Shown here: piece after piece, positions 1 to 14,094 of the stretch
Position numbering within the stretch: the first letter of the stretch is position 1
How the letters are laid out: every line of letters starts with the position of its first letter
Origin: Orientallactaga sibirica
Lineage: Eukaryota; Chordata; Mammalia; Rodentia; Dipodidae
Reading direction: 5' to 3'
DNA: 64,000 bases
Assembly (NCBI GenBank): GCA_036365145.1
Contig: JAEOAD010002525.1
Location: 60,648 to 124,647 of the forward strand
Program-made: the position numbers and the translations under genes
Notes under the pieces: model-generated
Databases searched by the model: none
Told to the model about the DNA's origin: nothing
What the model saw: the letters and a program-made list of their open reading frames with translations, nothing else

Positions 1-3000
1 CAGAGTGATCATCCATTCCTTATGTAAGGGTAAACACCTGCATTTCACAGAGGGGTCATCCAAACCTTATGTGAAGTAAAACACCTGCATTGAACACAGG
101 GAACATCCATTACTTTGGTAAAAGTAAACACATAACATTGCACAAAGGGATCTTCCATTCCATAGTTAATAGTAAACACCTGCAATTCACTGAGGGATCA
201 TCCATTCCTTAGGTAAGGTAAACACCGGCATTGCACAGAGGGATCATACATTCATTAGGCAAATGTTAACACCTTCATTGAACAGAGGGATCACACATTC
301 CTTAGATAATGGGAAACACCTGCAATGAATCAAGGGGTCATCCATTCCTTAGATAACGCTAAAGACCTGCAATGAACAGAGGGATCATCCATTCCTTAGG
401 TAACGGTAAACACCTGCATTGAACAGAGGTGTCATATGTTCCTTAGGTAAAGGTCAACACATTCATTGCACAGAGGGATAATCCATTCCTTAAGTAAAAA
501 TCAACACCTGCATTGCACAGAGGGATCATCCATTCCTTAGGTAAAGGTCAACACCTGCATTACACAGAGGGATCATCGAATCCTTATTTAAAGATCAACA
601 CCTGCAATGCACAGAGGGATCATCCATTCCTTAGATAAAGGTAAACACCTGCATTGAACAGAGGGATCATCCATTCCTTAGGTAACTATAATCTCCTGCA
701 CTGAACAGAGCTATCACCCATTCCTAAGATAAGGGTCAACACCTGCATTGAACAGAGAGATCATCTATTCTTTAGGTAAAGATCAACACCTCCATTGCAA
801 TGAGGGATCATCCATTCATTAGATAAAGGTCAACACCTGCTTGGCCAATGGATCGTCCATTCCTGATGTAAAGCTAAAAACCTGCATTTTAACAGAGAAT
901 ATCCATTCCTTTTGTAAAGCTAAACGCCAGCATAGAACAGAGGGTAATATTAAACACCTGCAATGCACAGAGTGATCATCCATTCCAAAGACAAATATAA
1001 ACACCTGCAATGCACAGAGGGATCATCGATTCCTTAGGTCAACCTAAAAACCAGCATTGCACAGAGGGATCATTCATTCCCTAGGTAAGTGTAAACAGCT
1101 GCATTTAACAGAGGGATCATCCATTCCTTAGATAAGGGCAAACACCTGCATTGAACAGAAGGATCATCTATTCCTTAGGTAAAGATCAACACATGCATTG
1201 CACAGAAGGATCATCCATTCCTTAGGTAATAGTAAATACCTGGATTGCACAGAGGGATCATCAATACCGTAGATAAAGGTAAACACCTGCATTGAACAGA
1301 GATCATCCATTCCTTAGGTAGTGGTCAATACCTGCATTGCACAGAGGGATCATCCATTCCTTAGGTAACTGTAAACACCTTCATTGAACAGAGGGATCAT
1401 ACATTCCTTAGATAACAGTAAACACCTGTATTGAACAGAGGGATCATACATTCCTTAGGTAAAGGTAAATACCTGCATAGAACAGAGGTGTCATATATTC
1501 CTTAGGTAATGGTGAACATATTCATTGCACAGAGGGATCATCCATTCCTTAGGTAAAGGTTAATACCTGCATTGTACAGAGGGATCATCCATTCCTTAGG
1601 TATAGGACAACACCTCCATTGCATAGAGGGATCATCCATTCCTTAAGTAAAAATCAACACCTGCATTGAAAAGAGGGATCATCTATTCCTTAGGTAAAGG
1701 TCAACACCTGTTTGCACAGAGGGATCATCCATTCCTTAGGTATAGGACAACATGTGCATTGAACAGAGAGATCATCGATTCCTTAAGTAAAGATCAACAC
1801 CTGCATTGCACAGAGGGATCATCCATTCCTTAGGTAAAGATCAACACCTGAGTGGTCGAGAGGGATCATCCATACCTTATGTAAAGGTACACGACTGCAT
1901 TGCACACAGGGAACATCCATTTCTTAGGTGATAGTAAACACCTGCATTGCACAGAAGGATCATCCATGTCTTATGTAAAGGTAAACACCTACATTGCACA
2001 CAGAGAACATCCATTCCTTCTGTAAATGTAAACACCTACATTGCACATAGAAAACACCCATTACTTTTGTAAAGGTAAACACTATCATTGAACAGAGGAT
2101 CTTTCATTCCTGAGGCAATAGTAAACACCTGCACTTCACAGAGAGATCATCCATTCCTAAGACAAATATCAACATCTGCAAAGCACAGAGCCATCATCCA
2201 TTCCTTAGGGAAAGCTAAAAACCTGCATTGTACAGAGGGATCATCCATTCCTTAGGTAACTGTAAACAGCTGCATTTAACAGAGTGATCATCCATTCCTT
2301 AGATAAGGGTCAGCGCTTGCATTGAACAGAGGGATCATCTATTCCTTAGGTAAAGATCAAAACCTTTATTGCACGGAGGGTTTATGCCATTCCGTAGGTA
2401 AAGGTAAACACCTGTATTGCATAGAAGGTTATCCATTCCTTAGGTAAAGGTAAACACCTGCATTGCACATTCGGTCATACATTACTTAGGTAATGTTAGT
2501 CAACTGCATTGAACAAAGTTATCATGCATTCCTTAGATAATGGTAAACACCTGCATTGAAGAGAGGGATCATCTATTCCTTAAGTAAAGATCAACACCTG
2601 CATTGCAAAGAGGGATCATTGATTCCTTAAGTAAAGTTCAACATCTGCTTTGCAAAGAAGATCATCTATTCCTTAGGAAAAGGACAGCAACTGAATTTCA
2701 CAGAGGGATCTTCCATTCACTGGGTAAATATAAACACCTCCATTACACAGATGAATCATCCTTTCCTTAGATAAATGTAAAGACCAGCATCGAACATAGG
2801 CATCTTCCATTCCTTAGGTAATAATAAACAACTGCATTGAACAGAGGGATCATCTATTCCTTAGGTAACTGTAAACACCTGCATTGAAAAGAGGGCCCAT
2901 CTATTCATTAGGTTAAGATCAACACCTGCATTACACAGAGGGATCATCCATTCCATAGGTAAATGTAAACAGCTGCACTGAACAGAGGGATAATCCATTC

Positions 3001-6000
3001 CTTAGATAAGGGTAAGCACCTGCCTTGAACAGAGTCATCATCTCTTCCTTGGGCAAAGATCAACACTTGCATTGCACAGAGGGATCATATAATTCCTTAG
3101 GTAAAGGTAAACACCTGCATTGCACAGAGGGATTATCCATTCCTTATATAATGGTAAACACCTGGATTTTACAGAGGGAGTATCCATTCCCTAGATAACG
3201 GTAAACACCTGCATTGAACAGAGGGATCATCCATTCCTTAGAGAATGATCAACACCTGCATTGCACAGAGGGATTATCCATTCCATAGATAACGGTAAAC
3301 ACCTGTATTGAACAGAGGGATCTTTCATTCCTTAGGTAATAGTAAACACCTGCAATGCGCAGAGAGATTATCCAATTCTAAGACAAATATAAATGCCTGC
3401 AATGAAGAGAGAGATCACCCATTCCTTAGGTAAAGCTAAAAACCTGCATTGAACAAAGGGATCATCCATTCCTTAGGAAAATGTAAACACCTGCCTTGTT
3501 CAGAGGGATCATCTATTCCTTAGGTAAAGGTGAACACCTGCATTGCACAGAGTGATCATCCAATCCTTAGGTAAGTTCAACCCCTGCACTGAACAGATGT
3601 GTCATTCATTCCTTAGGTAAATGTCAACACCTGCCTGTTCAAGAGGGATCATCCCTTCCTTAGGTAATGGTCAACGCCTGCATTGCACAGAGGGATCATC
3701 CATTCCTTATTTGAATTTAAACTCCTGCATTGAACACAGGGAACATCCATTACTTTGGTAAAGGTAAACACCTGCATTGAACAGAAGGATCTTCCATTCC
3801 ATAGGTAACAGTAAACACGTGCAATGCACAGAGGGATCATCTACTCCTTAGGTAAGGGTAAACACCTGCAATGTACAACGGGATCATCCATTCCATAGGT
3901 AACTGTAAACACCTTCATTGAATAGGGGGATCATACATTCCCTAGATAATGGTAAACACCTGCATTCAACACAGGTGTCATATATTCCTTATGTAAAGTT
4001 GAACATATTCATTGCGCAGAGGGATCATCCATTCCTTAGTTAATGGTCAACACGGGCATTGTACAGAGGGATCATCCATTCCTTAGGTATAGGACTACAC
4101 CTGCATTGCACAGAGGGATCTTACATTCCTTAAGTAATGATCAACACCTGCATTGAACAGAGGGATCATCCATTCCTTAAGTATAGCACAACATCTGCAT
4201 TGCACAGAGGGATCATCCGTCCCTTAAGTAAAGATCAACACCTGCATTGAACAGAGTGATGATCCATTCTTTAGGTGAAGGTCAACACCTGACTGGCAAA
4301 GAGGGATCATTCATACCTTAAGTAAAGGTAAACACCTGCATTGCACACAGGGAACATCCATTCCTTAGGTAATCCTAAACACCTGCAATACACAGAGGGA
4401 TCATCAATTCCGAAGGTAAATAAAAACACATGCGATGCACAGAGGGATAGTCTATTCCTTAGGTAACGGAATACACCTATATTTCAGGGGGGGATTATCA
4501 ATTCCTTAAGTAAATATAGAAACCTTGTTTGAACAGAGGGATCATCCTTCTTTAGGCGAAGGTAGAAACCTGCATTGAACAGAGGGATCATCCATTCCTT
4601 AGGTAACATTAAACACCTGCATTGCACAGAGGGATCAACCATTACTTAGGTAATGGTAAACACCTGCATTGATCACAGAGAACCTCCATTCCATAGATAA
4701 TGGGAAACACCTGCATTGAACAGAAGGATCATCCATTCCTTAGTAAAGGTAAACACCTTCATGGCACAGAGGTATCAGCCATTCCTGAGGTAATGGTAAA
4801 AACCCGCATCGAACAGAGTGATTATCCATTCCTTAGGTAATGGTCAACACCTGCACTGCACAGAGGGATCATCCATTCTTTAGGTAAAGGTCAACACCTG
4901 CCTGGCCCAGAGGGATCATCCATTCCTTATGTAAAGGTAAAAACCAGCATTGCACACAGAGAATATCCATTCTTTTTGTAAACGTAACCACCAGCATTGA
5001 ACAGAAGGATCTTTAATTCCTTACATAATAGTAAACACATGCAATGCCCAGAGTGATCATCCATTCCTAAGACAAATATAAACACCGGCAATGCACATAC
5101 GGATCATCCATTCCTTTGGTCAAGCTAAACACCTGCATTTCACAGAGGGATCATCCACTACTTAGGTAACTGTAAACAGCTGCATTGAAAAGAGGGATTA
5201 TCCATTCCTTAGATAAGGGTGAGCACCTGCATTGAACAGTGACATCCTCTATTCCTTAGGTAAAGATCAACACCTGCATTGCACAGAGGGATCATATAAT
5301 TCCTTAGGTAAAGGTAAACACCTGTATTGCTCAGAGGGACCATCCATTCCTTAGCTAATGGTAAACACCTGGATTGCACAGAGGGATCATCCATTCCAAA
5401 GATAATGGTAAACACCTGCATTGAAAAGAGGGATCATCCATTCCTTAGGTAATGGTCAACGCCTGCATTGCACAGAGGGTTCATCCATTCCTTATGTAAA
5501 GGTAAATACCTGCATCGCACACAGAGAACATCCATTCCTTTTGTAAAGGTAAACATCTGCATTGTACAGAGGGATCATCCATTCCATAGGTAACTGTAAA
5601 CACCTTCATTGAACAGGGGGATCATACATTCCCTAGATAATGGTAAACACCTGCATTGAACAGAGATGTCATATATTCCTTAAGTAAAGTTGAACATATT
5701 CATTGCGCAGAGGGATCATCTATTACTTAGTTAATGGTCTACATGGGCATTGTACAGAGTGATCATCGATTCCTTAGGTATAGGACTACACCTGCATTGC
5801 ACAGAGGGATCTTACATTCCTTAAGTAATGATCAACACCTGCATTGAACAGAGGGATCATCCATTCCTTAGGTAAAGGACAACACCTGCATTGAACAGAG
5901 GGATCATCCATTCCTTAGGTATAGCACAACATCTGCATTGCACAGAGGATCATCCATTAATTTAAGTAAAGATCAACACCTGCATTGAACAGAGTGATGA

Positions 6001-6180
6001 TCCATTCTTTAGGTAAAGGTCAACACCTGACTGGCAAAAGAGGGATCATTCATACCTTAAGTAAAGGTAAACACCTGCATTGCACACAGGGAACATCCTT
6101 TCCTTAGGTAATCCAAAACACCTGCAATACACAGAGGAATCATCAATTCCGAAGGTAAATATAAACACATACCATGCACA
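1..6180. repeat. 47-bp satellite array, clean block A
   Basis: This is a head-to-tail array of a 47-bp unit. The unit begins CATTG(C/A)ACAGAGGGATC, continues through CATTCCTTAGG and ends GTAAACACCTG. Units differ by scattered substitutions and sort into recurrent variants such as GCAC versus GAAC after CATT, TCTATTCC versus TCCATTCC, and GATCAACACC versus GGTAAACACC. The consensus has about 45% G+C and no CpG. Whole-unit gains and losses dominate the length changes when the block is compared with its paralogue at about 32,525-38,705. No gene is seen: the open frames on the minus strand are satellite translations with a 47-residue period. The tandem structure is directly visible; a heterochromatic location is inferred. 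Confidence 0.97.
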
Positions 6181-6690
6181 GAGGATAGTCCATTCCTTAG
6201 GTAACGGAATACACCTACATTGCAGCGGGGATTATCGATTCCTTAAGTAAATATAAAAACCTGGTTTGAACAGAGGATCATCCTTCTTTAGGCAAAGGTA
6301 AAACCTGCATTGAACAGAGGATCATCCATTCCTTAGGTAAACATTAAACACCTGCATTGCACAGAGGATCATCCATTACTTAGGTAATGGTAAACACCAC
6401 ATTGATCACAGAGATCATCCATTCCATAGATAATGGGAAACACCTTCATTGAAAAGAAGGATCATCCATTCCTTAGTAAAGGTAAACACCTTCATGGCAC
6501 AGAGGGATCAGCCATTCCTAGGTAATGGTAAAAACCTGCATTGAACAGAGTGATTATCCATTCCTTAGGTAAATGGTCAACACCTGCACTGCACAGAGGG
6601 ATCATCCATTCTTTAGGTAAAGGTCAACACCTGCCTTGCCCAGAGGATCATCCATTCCTTATGTAAAGGTAAAAACCAGCATTGCACATC
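3881..6690. repeat. Higher-order tandem duplication, about 1.69 kb (36 units)
   Basis: The sequence from 3,881 restarts at 5,572, an offset of 1,691 bp, close to 36 x 47 = 1,692. Shared idiosyncratic variants prove the relationship: a run with GGGGGATCATACATTCC, an AAATATAGAAACC/AAATATAAAAACC unit, and the CCTGGCCCAGAGGG/CCTTGCCCAGAGG unit at 4,901 and 6,634. The second copy gains one extra unit near 5,860, so the offset grows to about 1,733. From about 6,180 it also loses single bases relative to the first copy, typically GGG to GG. It dissolves at about 6,700. Confidence 0.85.
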
Positions 6691-9600
6691 CAGAGTATAT
6701 CCATTCCCATGCATTACAGAGGGATCATCCATTCCATAGGTGTCAGTAAACACCTAAACAGAGGACTCATCCATTCCAGGTTTCTATTTTGGTTAGCCCA
6801 GCCAGTCATGGGTCACAGGATCATCCATTAATTGCCATTGCATGAGGGATCATCCATTCCAGTTAATAACGTTCCTGCCACATAGGGATCAGTAAGGATA
6901 AACACCTGCACAACAGGGATCATCCTTTTACAATAACGTTAAACACCTGCCAAGCAGATCCATTCCTTACGTGTGGTTCAACTCCTGTGTTTTGGGGGAG
7001 GGTGATCATCCATTCCAACACCCGCCTTTCAAACCAGGCAAGAAGGATCTTTCATTTCTTAGGTAAAGATCTCTCCCTGCTGCACACAAGAAACACCATT
7101 AAAGGAAAGATAAACCCAGCAAAGGGATCATCCATTCCTAGGTAATTGTAAACACCTCCATTGCACAGGTGATCATCCATTGCTTTAGTAAAATATAAAA
7201 CACCTGCAATGCACAGGGGGATCTATTCCCTAAGTAACAGGTAAAAACTGCATTGAACAAGGAGAACATCCATTACTTTGTAAAGGTAAACACCTGCATT
7301 GAACAGAGAGATAATATTTTACTTAAGTAAAGGTAAACACCTGCATTGAACAGAGGGATCATCCATTCCTTAGGCAAAATGGTAAAACACCTGGATTGGA
7401 ACAGAGGGATCATCCATGGGTAAATATGCATTGAACAGAGGGGTAATGTCAAACCCTCCATCATCCATTTTCTTAGATAAAGATAAACACAACCACTGAA
7501 CAGAGGATCATGCCATTCCTTAGGTAATAAAAACACCTGCATTGCACAGAGGATCATCCACTTAGGTAAAGGTAAACACTGCATTGCACAGAGGGATTAA
7601 ACACCTTCCTGCAACAGAGTTTGGACCATCCATTGTACCACATAACGGTAAAACCTGTATTAATTCAGAGGAATCCTTAGGTAAAGTGTTGAACAGAGGA
7701 TCATCCATTCTTAGGTAAAGGTCAACTACTGCAATGCACAGAAGGATCATCCATTTCTTAGGTAAAGCTCAACACCTGCATTGAACAGTGATCATCCATT
7801 CTTATAAAAGCTGAAACACCTGCATTTCTACAGGGATCATCCATGGGCTTGTAATATAAAACCTGCAAAACATCCCTGTAAACACGTGCATTGCATTAAG
7901 GGATCTTCCAATCCATCCTTAGGCAAAGGTAAACACCTGCAATTGAAAAGGGGATCATCCATTCCCTTAAGTAAGGTAAAATGCATTGAACAAAGGCACA
8001 TTCATTCATGCAAAGTAAACATTCATGTATCATCCATTGAGTAGGCAAAGGTAAACACCACCCAAGAAAAGAGGGATCATCCATTCCTTAGATATAAAAC
8101 ACCTGCAATCAAAAGAGGCTTCATATATTCTTCATCAACACCTGCATTGAACAGAGGTGTCATCATCCATTCCTTAGTAAGGTCAACACATTGCACAGAG
8201 GATGTTCCTTCCTTATTTAAAAGTAAACACCTGCATTACACAGAGGATCATCCCATTCCTTAGATAATGGTAACACACCTGCCATTGAACAGAGGGATCA
8301 TAATTTAAAGGTAAAAACACAGAGGGATCATCCATTGAACATTCTTTAGGTGATCATTTACAGAGAGGATCATCCATTTTAGGTAAGGTAAACACCTTAG
8401 GTAACAGGATCATCCACCTGCACCTGCACAGAGGATCATCCATTTAAACACCTTTGAACAGAGGATCATCATTACTTAGGTCTAAAAACCTGCATTGCAC
8501 AGAGGATCATCCATTCCTGGCTGCATTGCACAGATTATCATCCATTCCTTAATAAAGACAACACCTCATTGCACAGAGGATTCCATTCATTAGTGAATGA
8601 TAAACACCTGCATTGGTAAGGATCATCCATTCATAAACACCTGGATTGCAAGGGATCTTTATATTCCTTGAGGTAATAGTAAACAGCTGCAATGAACAGA
8701 GGGATCATCCATTTTTGTCAACAAATTGTAGGGAACACCATTCCATGTAAAGATAAACACCTTCATTGAACAGAAGGATCATCCATTCCTTGATAATAGT
8801 AAATGCCTGGATTAAAAACACCCTTAGATAAAGGCAATGAACAGAGAACGGCATTCCTTAGGTAGTGGTCAACACATGCATTGCACAGAGGATCATCCAT
8901 TCCTTAGTAAAGGTAAACCTGCATTGAACAGGACACATTTCCTTAGTTAATGGTAAACACCTGCATTTAACAGAGGATCATACATTCCTTAGGTAAATGA
9001 TAAATACCTTTGCATTGAACAGAGGATCATCATATATTCCAAAGGTAAAAGTGAACTATTTTCACACAGAGGATCATCATTCCTTAGGTAATGGTCAACA
9101 CCATCCATTCATCAGGTTAGAATCAACACCTCCATTAGAGGATCATCCATTCAGCAAAGTAAAGATCAAACCTGCATTGTAAGGGGGATCATCCAGCATT
9201 GTAAACACACAGAGGACATCCATTTCTTAGGTAGGTAAGCACAAGCATTGAACAGAGGCATCATCCATTTTTGTAAACAGAGGGTAATTCCTTAGGTAAA
9301 GGTAAACACCAGCATTGAACATTGAACAGGGATCATCCATTTTAATTAAACACCCATTGCACAGAGGATCATCCATTTCTTAGATAAATAAAACACACAG
9401 AGCCATCATCCATTCAATGCTGCATTGAACAGAGGGGTCATTACTTTTGATAATGTTAAACACTCATTGAACAGAGGATCTTTCATTCCTTAGCAAAACA
9501 TCAACACCTGCATTTCAGGGATCAATAGATAAAGTGGAAACACTTATTGCACAGAGGCAATGCATTCCTTAGGTTGAAGGATATCCATTCCTTAAATGTC

Positions 9601-12390
9601 AACACCTGCATACCCTTGCAAAAACCAGCATTGAACAGAGGATCATCCATTAGGTAATAGTCAAACACCTCAATACAGAGGATCAAGGTAAAGGTAAACA
9701 CCCTGATTATCCATTGATTAGGTAAATGTAAACATCTAACTTGCACATTCGAATCATCCATTCCTTTGTAATGTTAAACACCTGCATTGAACAAAGGGAT
9801 CTTCCATTCCTTAGGTAAACTGTAAACACCTGCATTGAACAGAGGAGGATCTATTCCTTAGGTAATCATCAACCTGCGCTTGCACATAGCCATCTTCCAT
9901 TCAAGTAAACACTGCATTGCTATTCCTTTGTAAACACAATGAGAAGAGGATCATCCATTCATTAGTAAATATAAACACCTCCCATTACAGAGGGATCATC
10001 CATTCCTTAGATAACGGGAAGCACCTGCATTGTCAGAGGGATAATCCATTCCTTGTAATAACTGCCTGCATTTGAACAGAGGGTTAAAGACCAGCAGCCA
10101 GAAGGATCATCATTTCAAGGTAAAAGTCAACACCTGCATTACACAGGGATTATCCATTCCTTAGGTAAAGGTAAACACCTGCAATGCCTAGCATTATCCA
10201 TTTGTAGATAGGTTAAAGACATGCATTGAACAGAGGAATCATCCATTCCTTGAAGAAACACTGCATTGCAGTGGGATCATCCATTCCATAAAGCAAAACC
10301 TGCATTGAACAGAGGGATTATCCATTCCTTAGGTAAAGGTAAACACCTGGATTTGATTATCCATTCCCAGAAAACCCTGCACTGAACAGAGGGATCATCC
10401 ATTCCTAGTTAAATATCAACACCTGCAGATATCCACGTAAACACCTGCATTGAACAGAGGGATCATCCATTGGTAAAGATAAACAACTGCATTAGGGTGG
10501 TAAAACCCTTGAAAGACACCATTCCTTAGGTAAAGTAAACACCTGCATTCCAGAGGATCATCCATTCCTTAGGAAATGGTAAACACCCCTTGTTCAGAGC
10601 CTCAATTCCACAAGTGAGTTTCAAATGCATTGCACAGGGGATAATCCATCCCTTAAACACCTGCATTGAACAGATGGGATTCATTTTTTAGATAATAAAC
10701 ACCTGCCTGTTCAGAGGAACATCCCCTTAGGTAAAAATAAACAGGATCAGGAGGGATCATCCATTCCTTAGGTAACTGTAAACAATTGAAGAGAGGGAAC
10801 ATCCATTGCTGGTATTAAACCCTCATTGAAAAGAAGTCATCTTGTTTCTTAGGTTATCACAGAGGATCATCCATTCCTTGTTAAGTTACCTGCATTGAAA
10901 AGGGATCATCCATTCATTAAGTAAAGGTAAACACATTGCACAGAGGATCATCCATTCCTTAGGTTAAACACCTGTATTGGAACAGAGGGTCAAAACTTTA
11001 GATAACACAACATCTTCGTTGAAAAGAGGATCATCTGTCCCTTAATTAAAGATGAATTTGGGCATTGAAAAGAGTGATCATCCATTCCTTAGGTAAGGAA
11101 AACACGGGCATTGAACAGAGGGATCATTCATTCCTTAAGTAATGGTAAACGCATCCACAGAGGGATCATCCATTCCTTAAGTAAAGGTGACTGCATTGCA
11201 CATTGATCATCCATTCCATAGGTAAAGATCAAACCTGCATTTTGATCCATTCCCGTCAACACCTGACTTTAGAGGATCATTCAAACACCTGGGGGGGTTA
11301 TCCATTCTACAAATCCTAAACACCTGCAAACACAGAGGATCATCAATTCGTAAAAATAAAAACCGCCGATGCACAGAGGGATCATCCATTCCCTTACACC
11401 TATATTTCAGGGGATCATCCATTCCCTTAGGTAAAAATAAACACCTGCTTTGATCATCCTAAAGGCCCAGAGGGATCATCTATTTCCTTAGGTAAAATTA
11501 AACACCTTCATTGCAAAAAGGGATCAACCATTACTTTGTTAATGGTAAACCCCATTGAACAGTGACCTCCATTCCTGATATTAGTACAACACCTGAAAGG
11601 ATCATCCTTTGGGTAAAGATCAACACCTTTCAGAGGGATCAGCCATTCCTTGGGGCTAGAAGTGATCATCCATTCTTTTTTTATCCAGAACACCCTAGCA
11701 TTGAACAGAGGGATCATCCATTCTTTAGGTATCAACACCTTCAACAGATCCATCCTTCCTGGCCCAAAGGTAATCAATTGCACAAAGGAATCATCCATTC
11801 CTTAGGTCAATTAAACACCTGCATTTCACACAAGGGATCATCCATTCTTAGGTAAAGGTAAACATGCATTGCAGAATCATCCATTGGGTAATATAAACAC
11901 CTGCAAACACTGGATCATCCATTCCTTAGGACACACAGGATCATCACTAATTTGCTCAGAGGGAACATCCATTCCTTGATAAGGAAAGCACCTGGATTGA
12001 ACAGTGACATCCTCTATTGGTAAAAAACACCTGCAGAGGGATCTTCATTCCTTTCACATTGAACAAAGTGATCATCCATTCCTTATGTAATGGTAAGCAC
12101 TGCACTGAACAGAGGATCCTTCCAATGTGCACAGAGGGATCATCCATTTATTAAACACCTTCATTGAACAGAGGGTTCCATTCCTTAGATAATGGTGAGA
12201 TGTCATTGCATTTGTACAGAGGATCATCTATTCCATAGGTAACTGTAAACACCTTATGTGATCCAAACACCTGCATTGCACAGAGGATCATTACATTCCT
12301 TAAGTAAATTGAACATATTCATTGAACAGAGGGATCAAACACTTTAAGGTGCATTGAACAGGGATCAGGATCTTAGGTATGAGAAGCCCA
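6181..12390. repeat. Damaged 47-bp satellite zone
   Basis: This is the same satellite, but most units are shortened or broken. GAGGATCATCC (one G missing) largely replaces GAGGGATCATCC, many units are cut to 25-40 bp, and the 47-bp phase is lost repeatedly. Short non-satellite pieces appear, for example 6,778-6,818 (TTTCTATTTTGG, then GCCAGTCATGGG). The first part can be aligned to an undamaged paralogue at 4,440-4,970, which shows the changes are mainly small deletions in homopolymers and at unit joins. This could be real decay at an array edge. The homopolymer bias fits an under-polished long-read consensus better. No gene seen; open frames here are short and satellite-derived. Confidence 0.85.
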
Positions 12391-12732
12391 TTGGACTTAG
12401 GTAAAGACATTGCCTAAACAGCCTCCTGGCTGCATTCGACCTGCATTGCCTATCGGATCAGTTGATCAAACACCCATGCAGGCGAGGGATCATTATTGCC
12501 TAATGGAATGTAAACACAGAGGATCATGGGATTAAGATAAATGATCTAACCTTATCAATCAGCGATCTTGTAATCCTGGGTCAGTACCCTCCAATCAGGA
12601 AACACCTTGTTTGACCCTGGGTCATCCTTTCTAGCAAACCTAAAACCTGCATTGAACAGATAAATCATCTTTGAAAAAAATAAAATTTAAACACCTGCAG
12701 GTATTAGGCTTAGTTCCTTTGGTAGGTAAACA
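12391..12732 (+). mobile_element. LTR-like sequence interleaved with satellite (chimeric)
   Basis: Words from the provirus LTR occur here in the same order as at 14,285-14,630, with satellite words between them. They include CTGGCTGCA, GCCTATCGGA, GGAATGTAA, GGGATTAAG, ATGATCTAACCTTATCAATC, CTTGTAATCCTGGGTCAGT, GACCCTGGGTCA, AAAAAATAAAA and GGTATTAGGCTTAGT. Satellite words such as GGATCAT, AAACACCTGCA and CATTGAACAGA are inserted between or substituted for LTR segments. Gene conversion or decay would not be expected to alternate two unrelated sequences every 10-30 bases. A consensus made from mixed or mis-aligned reads would. It may mark a second, poorly resolved copy of the same LTR family. 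Confidence 0.7.
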
Positions 12733-14060
12733 TTGAAAATAGCAGGCGTTGATGAGGGATTTCCTACTATGTGCAGGGATCTTCATATGCATTCCTTAGA
12801 GATATGAGTTTACAGTGATCAATCCGACCTTCAGAATTAATCCTAGGTGCTGATTGGACAGAGGATCAGGGACGGTTCTAAACTTCAACTGAGCAATCAG
12901 CCATAAAGAGTAACAACATAACTGAAACAAACAGTCTTTTATTCCTTATAAATCACCAAGGGGAATCCATTCAGTTGCTCCCACAACCTTAATACTGTCA
13001 GCTTTCCTTAAATTGCATTAGAGTATTTTTATCTGAACAACACCTGCATTGCAGACCAGTGGGATCTTCCTTTCTGAAAGCAAATTAAAGGTGATAATAG
13101 TATATTCAACCCCAAGCACAGCTTATTTGAAATGGAAAAAGGGAACCTGCATTGCAGGATAGAATCCATTAATTAGGGGCAGGCCTTTGTAGCTCCATTT
13201 ATTTTAGGTATTTTTATTTTTTAAAAACACCTTGTTATTTTTATTATTGAATTGATGAACAGAGGAGCTTTATTTCTGTCTAGCCACATGAAGCTCATCA
13301 CCAGTGAATCCATTCCTTAAAGTAGGAAATCTGTCCTTGAACAGAGGGATCAACCCTTCTTCATCTTGGTGAATTGTGTCTAAGAAAAAACACCTGCAGT
13401 TGAACACAGTGTGTATCTATCAGGTTTATCTTACCCAGAAGTCCCCTCTGGTATTTTATTTGGTGCAAAGTTCTCTCTTATCTGTATTGTTTGGTGGTCT
13501 TCACAGAAATTCAAATTATTTGCATTGATGTTCTATGCAAGGGTAAGGGAAATTAAGGATTATTATATATTCATAATAATAAATTTTAAATTTGTTTAGA
13601 TTTTTTTGCATTAAAACCAACACCTTTCTTTTACTTACAGGATCATATATTCCTCCATCTAGTAAGGATAAGGGTAAAAACCTGCATTGAACAGAGGATC
13701 ATCCATTTGCATTGCACATTCAATTCAGCATTCAGGAGGGATCCAAAAGGCATCACTTTGATGCCATTCCTTAGGTAAAGCTAAACACAGGGGCTACAGT
13801 GGGATCATCCATTCAAATGAGAAGAGGGACTGCATTGCATCATAGGTGCTTGCTTACAAAACCCCATTCCAGTTAGGTAGGTAAACACATGAGGGATCTT
13901 CATCCACACAGAGGGATGTTCACCTTTCAGTAAGTTCCTCAAATAAATGAAAATATCAATTCCTTGGGTAAGGAATTGAACACAGTGGGATCTTCCTTTC
14001 TTTAGATAAATCACAATTATGAGATTGAAAAATGACACCTGCATTGAACAGAGGATCATC
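12733..14060. other. Unresolved mosaic of unknown sequence and satellite fragments
   Basis: Satellite phrases (CACCTGCATTG, CAGAGGGATC, CATTCCTTAGG) recur irregularly within AT-rich sequence that matches neither the satellite nor, as far as I can see, the provirus interior at 14,700-18,145. The stretch 13,405-13,620 has almost no satellite words and is the longest unexplained island. It holds a 62-codon plus-strand open frame (13,411-13,599) with no recognisable motif and low-complexity AT-rich composition, so I do not call it a gene. Array words return from 13,640 to 14,060. Confidence 0.5.
13811..14060. repeat. Fragmentary satellite next to provirus
   Basis: Broken pieces of the 47-bp unit occur here (for example GGGATCATCCATTC at 13,801 and ACACCTGCATTGAACAGAGG just before 14,060). 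They are separated by insertions that do not match the unit. This is the last satellite sequence before env-like and LTR sequence. It does not match the flank expected from the empty site at 41,700-41,737, so the left junction of the provirus is not preserved in this assembly. Confidence 0.45.
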
Positions 14061-14094
14061 AGAGAAAATCTGGTGTTGAAGGATGTTATTCACA

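Noticed and set aside
7273..7584. 103-codon minus-strand frame as a gene
   Set aside because: It lies in the damaged satellite zone; frame slips from one-base deletions create it.
13411..13599. 62-codon plus-strand frame in the mosaic region
   Set aside because: Short, AT-rich, no motif, and located in sequence whose correctness is doubtful.
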